Source: Kryptolebias marmoratus (Eukaryota > Chordata > Actinopteri > Cyprinodontiformes > Rivulidae). Taken from it: a stretch of 64,000 nucleotides of DNA. Shown one piece after another: positions 13,968 to 25,679 of the stretch (position 1 is the stretch's first letter; the number at the start of each line of letters is the position of its first letter). The DNA lies in NCBI RefSeq assembly GCF_001649575.2, contig NC_051430.1, forward strand, positions 12,051,232 to 12,115,231. Direction: 5' to 3'. Below the pieces are notes generated by a model, which was given only the letters and a program-made list of their open reading frames with translations, ran no database searches and had not been told where the DNA came from. The position numbers were made by a program, and so were the translations under genes.

Positions 13968-14010
<43 letters not shown>

Positions 14011-14844
14011 TCTCTGACTCTATTTTTTCGTTTGAGATTTCAGATTTTAAGTCTAATTTATGAGGGCCCACAGTTTGGATGCCCGTGGGGACTTGAAATG
14101 TGGTGCTTTGAGAACAACGTGGACACTTGCTGAGCCACAGGGAGGTCGGTAAAACTTCACGAGGCCTTGGAGGAGGCCCTGAAGCTGGAATACACATTTC
14201 TTTTCATGGTCTAATGCTGGATGCACTGAACCACCTGCTGTTCCTGTCATATAACAAGAAAGCGTATGCTCCTGTGACCATTTAGTGACAGTAGGAAAAA
14301 GAAACTGTCTGGTTCGCCGGGGAGCCCTAAAATATATGCGCATACAGATTTAAGAACTCGCCACCTGCAGTTTTGCCAAAAGAAAGGTTAAGTAGATTAT
14401 TTATGAGTACATAGTTTGAAAACTGTGGGCAAATTAGGCGTGCTTGGAAAATAAATCTGACTTTGAAGAGATTAAAGGGGATGCATTCAGGGAGCAAAGC
14501 TTTATTGATCAGGTTACTTGGATGTGACGGCATTAATTACCTTAAAAGTAACAAAATTAGAATTAATCAAACTGATTAAAGTGCAGCGTTCTGTCTTCTG
14601 CTCCACAAGAAGAGCTCGGAGTGTGCCAAATAAATGTGTTCGGCACTGTTTGTTTGGGATTCAGCGCATGGTCACATTTACATGATGGGTTAGGTTCGCT
14701 TTCATGCACACATAAAAGCGTTTACTGATGCATGTGCTGTATAATAACAGCTGTGGATTACAGATTACAGACTCGAGCCAGTCTGAGTGCTGCAATGCTG
14801 CCACCTAAAGACTGAGTGCTGTCATTGTGGCAGAATTATTTACT
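12621..14844. other. Gene-free interval with possible conserved blocks
   Basis: A poly-T run (12951-12969) and an AT microsatellite (13969-14007) are present. Between them, 13020-13640 is unique-looking and moderately GC-rich, for example GAGGTTCGAGGGGGCCGC near 13526 and CTATCACCCAGGGAAC near 13546. The 156-codon frame at 13144-13614 has no recognisable domain and is not called. Confidence 0.35.
13969..14007. repeat. (AT)n microsatellite
   Basis: About 39 bp of perfect AT dinucleotide repeat. Confidence 0.95.
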
Positions 14845-15885
14845 GCCCGCAACCAAGAGGTGGGCGATAATGTTTTTGCTTGTGTGCGTGTGTGTGTGTC
14901 TGCAAAATATCTCATGAACCACTGGACAAATTTTATTAAAACTTGCAGAAAGGAATCATTGGATGTACATCCGCAACCCAATTATTTGTTAGAGTCAATC
15001 CAATTCAAGATGGCTGCCGTAGTCAACTGACTGTAAAAAACACAAAAATGGTTAGAACTCAGTCAATTCAATAGAATTTTACCTAAGATTAGGTGTGTTG
15101 GTAGCTGAGACTGCTCCCCAACAAATACTCTGAGTGGTGACTGATTGGACCAGATCTTTGCTTAAAACTTTAGCACAAACTATTGGAATCAACTCTGTTT
15201 GTCTGTTAGCAAAAATCTTATGAACCACTGGGCTGATTTTAATGAAACTCTTAGAAAGCTTTTAATAGATGCACATGTACAGCTGATTAACTTTCAGACC
15301 CAATCTAATTCAAGAAGGCCGGCACAGCCAATTGAACTTTGAAAGCACAAACGTGGCTGTAATTCAGTCAATTTTACAAATATTGCAATAAAATTTAGCA
15401 CAGTTGTAGCTAAGGCTTATATACAACACATACTCCAAGTGCTACTCACTGTGCAAGCTCTTTGGTGAAAACTTTAGTTATAACTGTTAGCATCAACCCT
15501 GTTTGTCTGTTAGCAAAATATATCACAAACAACTGGATGGATTTTAATGAAACTTTCAGAAAGTAATCATTTGGTGCATATCTATAACTGGTTAACATTT
15601 GGAGGGAATCTGATTTAAGATGGTAGCCGCAACTAATCAGCATTAGCCAACTCAAAAATGTCTAATGCCCAGTCAGTTTCACAGATGTTTGAGCGAAACT
15701 TTGATGTGGTAGTATTTGAGAATCAATCACACCTCATGATATCTCGTTAGATCGCATGTGACGTTATTTTCAAGGTTTGAACAAAACAGCTACAACTCTC
15801 GAATACATTTCTCAACATAAGATGATCTTAGTTTAAAACTCTGACATGAACAGAGACAGACATTCCTTTAAGGAATGCGAGGCCT
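14845..15885 (+). repeat. Modular interspersed repeat, copy 3 (three modules)
   Basis: Three successive modules start near 14895, 15195 and 15500, each with a CAAAATATCTCATGAACCAC-like start followed by the ATGGC and TAGCTGAG landmarks. The end carries the palindrome CATTCCTTTAAGGAATG at 15861-15877. Confidence 0.7.
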
Positions 15886-16589
15886 CTCATATTTATGCCA
15901 ATCTTAAGCAGAAGCTTTCTTTTCATATTCTTTTACTGCACTGTAGATCGAGTTAAAATTCTGGTTGTGGGAAAAAAAAAAAAAAAAGAACCAGAAGCGT
16001 GTTAGTTTTCCTCCAATTCACTGTTCAGGCAAAAGTCAGATCTAATACCCAAAAATCCCAAAAAGGATTTGCTGTATTCAATTATGTTTTCCTTAGTAGG
16101 ACAATTGCTTCATTAAATCCATGAGACGCCTTTGTCAGAAACAGCAAATGTTTTGTTAAAATGTGCTGTCGTTAACGTAGCTTCCATTTGAAACGAGACA
16201 CACGCCGGTTTTTAAGAACGACATGTTGTAAAAGAGCCCTCCTCAGTAGTTTTCAAAGAGAGCCATCTGTCACCAAACTCAGACGCAGCAGGAGTCTGCT
16301 TGTTTGCTGAGCAGGACAAAAGCAAATGTTAGAAACCAGATGCTGTTGATGAAATGGAGTTGTCAAAAAAAATAAATATATACTTGATAAGCTTGTTGTA
16401 CAATAATTGTGCCTTATGGAAAAAAATTAGTGGGTCTTGCTACCAAATGCGTGCTGTGAAAATGAAAAATATTTGGTAAAAGTGGCATTTTTATCATTTA
16501 TTTAAAAGAAACAAAAAGTGTTTTTTTGTTTGCTGCCTGAAAAAATAAAAAATAAAAATAAAAAAAACTAGTAAAGGCTATATTCCTCC

Positions 16590-17245
16590 CTCTGTTGGAC
16601 TACGGGGACTTGCGGCTCAGTGCTTGCACCGACTGGACATTCTTTACCGCGGCGCTTTGAGGTTTGTTACAGACTGCAGAGCTCTGTCACATCATTGCAC
16701 CCTGCACGCCAGAGCTCAGCGGCCTTTCCCCAGCCACGCGCAGACTCACACGTTGGTATAGTTTTATTCATTAATCCATCCTTGGTCTGCTTCCCTCCTA
16801 CTTTTGTCAATACATATCATTTAAAACCAGCAGCTATTGTCTGCCCTCAGATGCTTTCCTATTAATGTCCGTCCCTACGGTCTGCACCGAACTCAGCAAA
16901 CAGGCTTTTATATTCTCTGCCCCTGCAGCCTGGAGCCACCTGCATTTACAACTTCAAGACTTGATCTCTGCTGGGGCCTTTAAAAAAGTGGTGAAGGGTC
17001 AGGGGGCCGACTCGATTAGAGGTTGCGACTGTTTCCTGTCTTGAGCAAACTTGCTCCCTACTGCCTGTTTGAACTTGGCTTATTTTATTGAACCTGTATT
17101 GTATCCTATAAATATGTTTTTCTGTCTTTTTTATTCTGAAGTTTTATCTGCATTTTACCTGTATTTGACTTGGAACTCGGTGCGTCTGGTATAACCCTGG
17201 TTATCTCAATGGCTAAATAAGAGTTAAATAAATAAACAAAATGTT
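16590..17245 (+). mobile_element. Degenerate LINE 3' end
   Basis: Translation of 16596-16960 in shifting frames gives a decayed reverse-transcriptase C-terminal region (DYGDLRL, then RFVTDC, then HHCTLH, then FYILCPCSLEPP). The tail ends ATCTCAATGGCTAAATAAGAG followed by TTAAATAAATAAA, the typical 3' tail of fish LINEs. It is broken by stops and frameshifts and truncated at the 5' side. Confidence 0.7.
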
Positions 17246-17489
17246 TAACACTGGCTAATGAATTTATTTCTTTGTTGAATAGCAATAATGACATTATTAT
17301 GGTTGTGGTAGATTACTGTAGGAGTTGAATGCAGACTACGACTGAAAAATAATATTATTATTGTTGGAAAATTATTTGTTTTGTGGTTTGAAGTGCAAGG
17401 ATTGTAGCTGACACTCACTACTCTGTTCTGTAAGATTTGGCATCTGTCATTTGAGTTAACTCTGTTTTGGAAAAAATCTGAGACATTGT

Positions 17490-17790
17490 CTATTCATTCT
17501 ATCCATATATTCATCCATCTTCAATGCTTTCTTGATCCTATTTGGGGTGGCAGGGAGCTAGTGTCCAGCTCCAGCCGTCAGAGATGCGAGGTACACCTTG
17601 GACAGGTTGCCACACACACACACCTAGGGGTAACTGGCTGTGGAGGGAAACTGGAGTGCCCAGAAAAAAAATGCCCACGTATGCACAGAGAGAAAATGCA
17701 AAGTTCACACAGAAAAGTTCCATCTGGGAGTCAAATCCTGCAAGGCAGCAGTGCAAACCAACTGTCCCACCAAACAACCCACTGAGACAT
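17490..17790 (-). mobile_element. tRNA-derived SINE, reverse orientation
   Basis: The (ATCC)n-type tail is at the left (TTCATCCATCTTC, 17510-17522), followed by the family body reading backwards (GTCCAGCTCCAGCC, TTGGACAGGTTGCC). The pol III box B-like region lies near 17725-17760 (GGAGTCAAATCCTGC). Same family as the copies at 31735, 35650 and 36250. Confidence 0.65.
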
Positions 17791-17794
17791 TGTA

Positions 17795-18310
17795 TAAAAC
17801 ACAATGGCTCATGGAATAACTCAACATCCCTCTCCCCAGCAACACTCTCCACCTCCTCCTTGGGATCCAAAGACATTCCCAGGTCAGACAGTAAATATAA
17901 TCCCTGCAGCAAGCCTGATCTGGGTGTCGTCTCAGTGGGATGTCTCCAGAGGGAGGGGTGCAGGATGCATCCTAATCAGACGTCCAAACCCCCTCACCCA
18001 ACTCCTTTCGAGCAACAGCTGTACTCCTACCTCCCCACAGATGATGGAGCTCCTCACGTTATGTCTAAGGCTGAGCCCAGACACCCTACAGAGGAAGATC
18101 GTTTGAACTGCTTGTATCCAGAGTCTTTCATGAAAGAAGACCATAAGAAACAGGCGACCTAAGCTGGAACAGAGAAACTGGGTCACCCTCAACGCCTGGG
18201 GGGAGCTCGCCAGTAAGCGCCTGCTGGTCACCGCTTAATTCCTGTGCTCAGCCAGGTCAAACTCCAAAAAAGGTACAGGAGGCCACCTTCACCTGGGCTC
18301 ACCACCCCTA
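17795..18310 (+). repeat. High-copy dispersed repeat fragment
   Basis: Recognised by GGATGCATCCTAATCAGA (17963-17980), GATGGAGCTCCTCACG (18043-18058) and TCTAAGGCTGAGCCCAGACA (18063-18082), text that recurs throughout teleost genomes. The open frame 17542-18162 runs from the SINE through this repeat and is not a gene. Confidence 0.6.
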
Positions 18311-19084
18311 CAGACAGAGAAGATGGGGTAGGGCACAATGTAAGTCATGAGGAAGACAAAAACTGGGCACTGGGTGTACTGATTCCTGGCATCTGAAACT
18401 GGATTTACATGGAAACAGTAGGCTCTGCAATGATTTGCAATAATTTAGGATACATAAAGGTTCCCATAAATACATTTTAGCATTCTTTTATTAACCACAG
18501 GATCATGGTTATAGGTGAAGTTTTTAAGACATTAAGATCTGGGGGAGTCTTGAAAAATGCCTTAAAAATTACACTGCAAAAACCTATTAAAATTTATTGC
18601 TACATTCATAAGTTTATCACATCACAAAGCCTCCATTTAAAATTAAACAAATAAAGTGATGAAATACAATCTTAAACATGTCATTATTCCAATTTTAATT
18701 ATTTTAATGAACATTTTCGTGAAATGCAGCACGAAGAATTTCTGATTTATCTTTCAGTTCATTTTTGATCAATATTTTTAATAATAACGTGACACGGAAC
18801 CTTTGTCAGCCTTGCGGTTTTAAAGGGGAATAAAATCAGAGTGGGACTGTCATGGGCGTGACGAAAACTTCCTGCTTTGAAAAAGAGATAACGGCTGTTG
18901 TGAGTACCTGTTTGGTTGTTTACACCCTATGTTTCATCCACCCTTTAAGTAATTATTTAACTCGCTTTTATTTAAAAAAAAAGTCAGCTTATAAACGAAC
19001 TGAGCCAGCGATGCTAGCATTAGCATTAGCTTTCATGGATGTGTCTTGAACCCGTCAGAGAAACACCGTTGTCAATAAAACTGA

Positions 19085-19259
19085 ACTTTGTACGATGAGA
19101 ACAGCATATTAGCATTATTTATAATATAAAATGGGATTTAAAGTAAAGTCAGCTGCAGTTAAATTTCTTAGCCTGTCATGACTTCGCGGCTCTGAAAACT
19201 TCGCAGCCGCCATTCATTGCTTGTTGTTGGTCTTTAGATTCTGACACCCGAGAGGAGCC
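19085..19259 (+). promoter_or_regulatory. Probable ASB6 promoter and 5' UTR
   Basis: The stretch just before the ASB6 start codon turns locally CpG-containing. It carries a GCCGCCAT motif at about 19205-19212, which is the reverse strand of a YY1 site (ATGGCGGC) often found at housekeeping-gene starts. No TATA box is placed convincingly and the transcription start is not determined. Upstream at 19010-19030 is a short AGCATT repeat. Confidence 0.45.
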
Positions 19260-22200
19260 ATGCCTTTCCTCCATGGGTTTCGAAGGATCATTTACGAGTA
19301 TCAACCGCTTGTAAATGCTGTCATGCGTGTTGTTGGACTAGAGGAAGGAGGTGTCAGTGAAGACGACAGGTAAACCTGAATCTTACGTGTTTTCTGATGA
19401 CTGTTGAGGAGTAAATGTCACTAAAACATTACATCAGTAAAGAAAAACTAACTTCTCCTAATATCCTGATCCTTCTTTTCCAGCATCGGAGCTTTTGTAA
19501 CGTCACAACCAATGTGTTCAAACAGTTGGTGGCATTTTAAAGAGTAGACTGAAACATTTCACTCTCTCTCTCTCTTGTCAGGAGTCCTGAAGATGAGTCC
19601 AGTCGGTGTAGCTCTTTAGTGGAGCTCCTGGAGCAGGAGTCCCAGTCAGAAGTGTTTGTGGAGGGCATCAGCTATGCCCTGTTTAAAGTAGCAGAGCGGG
19701 GACTGGTGTATGCGGCCAAAATCCTCCTACGGTATGGAGCTGATATAAACTTTGAAGGTGAGTATTCACTCGGGAGTGTCTCTGTTGGTCTACTAGCTTA
19801 TTTACTAAAACTCCGGCAAAATAAAACAAATCTGTTATCGCCTCGCTTGGCGGACATTCATTTACTTGTTCTGTTTTCTAAGGAATTAAATAGGTGTATA
19901 TGTAAATAACATCATTCACACGTTTAAAACTCTTAAATAGAGTTGTTGTAGATAAAGAAACGGAAAAGTAAAAAGCAGAACGTTACTAAAAGGAAGCATA
20001 CTTGTACACCAAGGAAAACTTCAAAGCTTCAAGACATAAACTGGAAGCAATATGCCTTAAAAATGGAAGTGAAAGAAATTTTAATTTTAAAAAAAAAGTG
20101 TTTTTTGGAGCCCAAATGTTTGCAGGTGAACAAGAAGTCAGCTGAACATTATTGTATTTGCAAAGAAAAAAGCCAAATTTAAGTCATTGTTTACATCTTA
20201 ACAAAAGAAGACAAGAGGCTTAAAGGGAAGGAGTGATAGATTTTGGGTGATTGGTTAAGCAGACAAATCACCAATCTGCACGGGTGAGGGAGAGGATTCT
20301 GGGACTTATGAAACCTATGATGACTGGGTAAAAAAAAAAAAAAAAAAAACTGGCAAATTTCCAATCATGTCAGGTAAAGTGAAGGGGGTGCTGTTGTGTC
20401 CTCTACAATAAATCTAAGAGCCAATGTTGAAATTTTGGACACTCTTCTCAAGTCATCAATTGAACGAATGTTTATTGATGCTAAAAGCCATTTTCTACAA
20501 CATCTCATTGTAACAGAAAGCAAAACATGTTCAGACTTTTACTTTGAAAAGCAAACCAACTCTGACATGATCGGCAACTACGCAATCTGAGAGAAACCAT
20601 ATTGTGGGGATTTAAAAAAAACAAAAACATATTATTGAGAAAATAGGAATTTGATTGATGAATTTAAAAATGTTGGTCACTCGTGAAGTCCCTTTCACCA
20701 AAAAATAAAAATCAAAGGTTATAGAAGTACTTTAAAAACTCTGTTTTGATTTTATTTTTTGAGATCTGAAGAAATATTTTTTCTTTTACTGATTTGGAAT
20801 TAAATTTTTAATCATTACAATAAGTGTGTGTAAATTTTTTTTTTTTTCTTTAAAAAAAAAAAAAATAGCCCTTTTTCTCCAATTCTTTCATTTCAGTTTC
20901 TCATCTGCTCACTGTAAGCTCAGCTATCTTTCACGTCTTCGTACTGCTACATCTTTTGCGTTTGGTTCCAGGGATTTTAGCGAGATGTTCAACTATTTAT
21001 TCTCATAGTTTCAAGCCAACATTTAATGACGCAGTCGCTTTAAAAATTTTGAAAGGACTCCTCTGTGTCTAGTTTATCCTAATGTCTGCGTATGTATAAC
21101 GAGCAAATTGTCATCCACCAGGGAGAAAAGCTTGCGCTGCTGTGCGGCAACACATTCTTCACATGTTGCTGCACCTGCCAGGACTCAGACAAACTCTGCT
21201 CTGGTGACCTCTGGTGGTTTTTTAGACGTGCGTTTCCCCCCCGGGGACATAATTAGAGGATTCTTACACAGGCTGCTCCATTCATCTCCCACAGCTCTTG
21301 AATGTCTTTCCTCTGGAAGTTAGCACTGACAAATGCTCTGACAACGCGTGCAAAAGTGCTCCAGTTTCACTATATTTTCTAGTATTTGCCACTGCTTGCT
21401 TTCAAGCTCCAAAGTAGGCCACAGGCTTTCTAACATCCACATGACAGAAACAGGGGCTTATTTAGTCATTAGTTCATATTTAAAACGTGTGCTTGTGTTG
21501 CCTTTTTGTTACTATTTTGGTTTGTTATGTTTTTCAAGATGTAAATCTTCAGGGGCCAGCTGCAGACTTTGATGTCGCGGCTTTAAATCTACATCCGTCG
21601 CATTATCTAACTCTGATAAATGCTCAGTTTGTTTAAGATGTTTCTTTATTTTTTATTTTACATTCTCAAGACCCCGTGTCATACTACAACCCACTACATA
21701 TAGCTGTTTTAAGGAACAGGCCAAACATGGTGAGACTGCTTGTTGGGCACGGAGCCGACGTCGAAAAGCGGGACAGGGTGAGTATCTGCGTCCCCTTTTT
21801 TTTTTTTTTCTTTTTTCATCCGGCGCTTTCTTTCTGACTCTTTGTCGTGAGGCTTAAATGCCAAATGCTTCGTGTGCCGCAGATTCACGAGAGCAGCCCT
21901 CTGGACCTCGCCAGCGAGGAGTCCGAGAGACTGCCGTGTCTGCTCGCCCTGCTGGACCTGGGCGCGGATGTGAACGCAAGAGACAAACACGGTGAGTTTG
22001 AGCTGATGGAACTGGAAAAAAACCACGAGTTGACATAAGTCTGTTTATTTCTTCGGGAAACCTATTGCTTTGTTCTTGTCTCTGAAGGGAAAACACCTTT
22101 GCTCCACGCGTTAGCAAGCAGCGACGGACTAACGGTCCACAATACGGAGAACATCCGGCTTCTGCTTGAAAGAGGTACTTGTAAGATTTTTTTAAGCAAC

Positions 22201-23576
22201 GCGAAGACAAGTTAAACTGGCAGTAAGTGGGTTTCTGTGTATGTTTTGAGCAGTCAGTATCTTCTCTTCAGTTGTCAGCAGTCAGAGTGATCTCAGTTTA
22301 GAGAATCTGGCCAAAGATCTGACACAGGAGTTAAGCTGAGCGCTACTCAGGAGAGGTTTTATTCCCTTTCCAGCATGTAAACCAACTCAAACATGTCATA
22401 GCCACATAGTTACGCCAATCTGAGTAGTTACTAGAGATCGGCAAATTAAATCTTCAGAAGCTTTTAAAGCGTCTTCCTGATTGTACAGAAAAAGGATTTG
22501 AAGCCTCAAAAACAGACCCTAGCAGTGACATCTAGTGGTCAGCCGCAATCATAGCAGTCACAAACTTCTTTATAATGAATGAAACAGCACCAAATATTCA
22601 AATCAGTCACCTCACTTTTGGTGTTTTATTGTGACGTACGGAGCCTCAAACAACATCAGTCATCACGGATGTTTGGTACAAGCCTTAATGTAGTATTTTT
22701 GAACATGTCCGCTTTGATGGAATGAAACAGGCTTCAGAGCCTCAGTGGCAAACATCCCATCTCTAGTAGTTGCTGTAAAACAGTCACAGGAGACAGACAG
22801 TGACATTATTGTTTATTTGGCTGTGTTGGGTAACATCAGTTGGTGATTCTTCCGTCCATAAAGGTGCTGACGTCAATGCTTCAACAGTCGACGGCGAAAC
22901 AGTCGAGTCGTCGTTGGTGTTTCTGGTGAAAGAGGCTCTGGAGGCCAGCACGGAGGATGCTGCTGAGATTGGGAACTTCTGCTTGAAAACCACGCACCTG
23001 CTGCTGGCTCACGGTGTGGACCCCAGCTGCTGTGTGAACGAGGACGGCGAGCCTTCTCTGACTCAGACGAGCCTGGAGCACTTCGACCTGCTCTTCCCCC
23101 TGGCTGTGCTCTTAATCCAGAGCGGAGCCTCTTTGGTCTGCTCCCATCACAGTTACTCCTGTTGGTCAGGTTACAGCCTCCTGTTCCAGAGGCTCCAAAC
23201 GGCCCTGCAGCACTGCTCGGATCAGAGTCGCGCCTCCGAGCTCCTGGAGCACGCTGAGCTGCTGCTGGACTTGGCAAGGGTAAACGTCCCCACGCTGCAG
23301 CTCCCTCGGCGGCCGGAGCTTCCCGAGCCCGCCCAGGACTCTCACCCGTACGCTCAGGCTCTGGTGCACCTGCGCAGTCGTGTGGTGGCGCGTGAAGCAA
23401 GCCCGCCGCCTCTGCGTTGTCTTTGCAGGGCATTTATAAGAAGCTGCCTACAGCCCTGGCCTCTGGAAAACAGAGTCAAAGCCTTGCCTTTACCCGACAG
23501 ACTGAAAGACTTTCTTCTTCCTGAGATCACGTACACCCCAAAGCCAGGCTGGGACTGCTTCAAGCCCCAGCACTAA
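19260..23576 (+). CDS. asb6: ASB6, ankyrin repeat and SOCS box protein 6
   Basis: Substrate-recognition subunit of an Elongin B/C-Cullin 5-RING ubiquitin ligase; mammalian ASB6 is linked to the insulin-signalling adaptor APS and to NLRP12 (family knowledge). Exons read here: 19260-19369, 19582-19757, 21671-21777, 21883-21991, 22088-22174 and 22864-23576. All borders are GT/AG and phases join without a break, giving 1302 nt or 433 aa; human ASB6 is about 421 aa. The start is the first ATG, opening MPFLHGFRRIIYEYQPLV. Ankyrin repeats run from about residue 55 to 260, with typical endings such as LLRYGADINFE, LLVGHGADVEKRD and LLDLGADVNARD. The C-terminal SOCS box has a BC-box (PLRCLCRAFI, about residues 379-388) and a Cul5-box LPLP (404-407). 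Intron 5 holds a MITE. Identity rests on ankyrin/SOCS architecture, the ASB6-like N-terminus, length, and synteny with IER5L and CRAT. Confidence 0.95.
22431..22766. mobile_element. hAT-like MITE in ASB6 intron 5
   Basis: The element starts CTAGAGAT (22431) and ends ATCTCTAG (22759-22766), a perfect 8-bp inverted end. It is flanked by TAGTTA / TAGTTG, a possible decayed target duplication. The CTAGAGATSG-type terminus is typical of fish hAT MITEs. It is non-coding and leaves the splice sites intact. Confidence 0.6.
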
Positions 23577-23854
23577 TATACCCCCACTGCCTAATTTCTC
23601 TCTTGTCTAAAATCCAAAATGAAATTGTGAACGTACCAGTAGTAATCTGTGTAAAAACACAGTCTTTTCTCTATAAATAAGGCAAAATCTAACATACCCA
23701 TTGGGGCCTTTGTGCTGTTTTTTTTTTTTTTTTTTTCTGGTCTGTGCCAAAATTACAGACAGACTTGTTTATTTTTTTACTTCAAGATACAAAGTTGTGT
23801 TAGTACAATCAGTCCTTGTAATACCTGTCCTCTGTTATGTTTAAATTGCTGTAG

Positions 23855-23860
23855 AATAAA
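23855..23860 (+). terminator. ASB6 polyadenylation signal
   Basis: Canonical AATAAA 279 nt beyond the ASB6 stop codon, the first good signal downstream. It implies a 3' UTR of roughly 300 nt. Confidence 0.65.
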
Positions 23861-25679
23861 TGTGATTGGAAATGCATTTTAGAAAAATTGCAGTGCAAAG
23901 GAATAACCACCAGATGGCAATGTTGAACCTGAGCTTCCAAGCGAGTGTAGGCAGAGTGCAGTGCGGCCCATTAAAGTTGGTCCAGCTGAGTGGGGTTTAT
24001 CTATATTTTATCTCTTCAACGTGAAAGTGGTGTACTGTGTAATTTGTGTCTTTTTCCACAACTCAAAGGTGGAATAATAATAATAAGAAGAATAAAAATA
24101 AAAAACAGGAAAGTGCGTTTCACCAAAATTGCTCTGTTGGTCTATTTTACATGTTTATGTTGTCTATAAGATGTTGAAATTGAATGATGTTTGTCCAGTT
24201 AGTGGCAGCGCAGCTCTGAATGAGAGTGCCACACTCACGTGCGAACTGTAAAACAGAAATAAGTAATGCTGTATGTGTGCCTCATGGTTGTGCTCACACA
24301 CCAAACCTCAGAATCATTGCTAAGTAAAGAGGCTGGATTTAGAAAGCTGTAGCACAGCACGCACAGTGTGCCGTTAGTTGCTTTGACATAATGTGGCTGC
24401 TGGAGTAGAAAGATTTGCCAAGCATTCCTAATTTTAATGTTTAAAATCTAATGAATTTAGGGACTGTGCTTTCCCTCTTTCAGCTCCTCGTGTGCAGAAC
24501 CTTCCCTGTTCGTTACTGCTTGGAAAACAAACAAACAAAAAAAATAAATTAAAAAAAGAACTCTAGTTGCTTAAAAGATATTTTGGTACAAAAACATGTT
24601 CATGTGTGTGTCGAGCAAACTAAATAGGACATTGTGTTATACAACTAACCCCTTCCTGACATTGCTGAAGCTGGAGTGGCTCCAAGGCTTGCAGGCGCTC
24701 CAGCTCCTCTTGGTTATCTAGGTCACAGCCTCTGAGGAGAGGAGCCTCAGCAGCAGCAGCAGCAGCAGCCGCAGCAGCAGCAGCAGGGCTGCATGACACA
24801 CGCTTCACTCTCCTGTCCGACTGAATCTGCCTGCATACTCTTGACAAAACCTCAACACTGGCCCTGGTAGATTGAGAGAGGGTGGGAGGCTGCAGGAGCC
24901 AGAATAAAGAGAGAGAGAGAAGGAGAAAAAAAAAACATTAAAGCTACAGAGATGGGATATGTGGAACGGTTAGGAGAGAGCGCTCGTGGAGGACAAGATG
25001 GAGAAAAAACAACATTAGGGTGGATATATGCCATACGCTAACTGCAGGGACATAATCCCAACCAAGCAAATGTGCACAACACTGAAAAACAAGCTTCTTC
25101 CATGGACTCCAGTCTCTGCTTGTAGAACGTGATGGAATAGAGATAGTGGGGGGAGGGCTAAGCCACTACTCTCCATCCAGCGTTTATTGGAAAACATTGC
25201 GAGTGAAGCTCTGTACTGAAATTAGTTATTGATCTATTCTCTCCCTGAAGCCCATGGGCCTTTCCCACCACACCTGCTTATTCTCTCACAGCCTTTTCTC
25301 TCGACATCTTTAAACCCTCCGTGTTTTTATGTTGTTGTTTTTTTCTCTTTGTTTTGCAGTTTTTGTTTGCTTACTTTGTTCCTCGTACGGAGAGCCTTTT
25401 TTTTTATTTTTTTTAAATGAGATCTTAACAGCATCGTGGGTTCAAGCAGAAAGTTCGATGTTTAAAAACTGAAATCTAAACGGTTTTACGAAGGCAGAAA
25501 ACCGAACATGACTTACACAACATGATTTATGCCCTACAAAAGAAGAAGAATTAGTTGAGGAGTTACTGGTTTTCAGGAAAAAAAGAAATGGTTGATTGAA
25601 ACTTGGCGTATTTCATTTCAGAATAGTTTCTTTTTTTTTTTATCAATCATAATCTTAATGAGAATTTGAGAATATGTAG
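23861..25679. other. Interval downstream of ASB6
   Basis: No supported gene. It contains a CAG/CTG microsatellite (24748-24786) lying in a 75-codon minus-strand frame (24620-24847) that would encode a polyalanine run. That frame has no recognised domain, and splice partners were not found. Confidence 0.4.
24748..24786. repeat. (CAG)n triplet repeat
   Basis: About 13 CAG units interrupted once by CCG. Confidence 0.9.

Noticed and set aside
17542..18162. 206-codon plus frame
   Set aside because: It runs across a reverse-oriented SINE and a high-copy dispersed repeat, and is not a gene.
1..19259. PRRX2 homeobox gene expected beside ASB6 by human synteny
   Set aside because: No homeodomain peptide was seen in any frame on either strand. 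It may lie outside the window or be absent.
22873..23433. 186-codon minus frame over ASB6 exon 6
   Set aside because: Shadow of the ASB6 last exon; low-complexity Ala/Pro/Arg composition.
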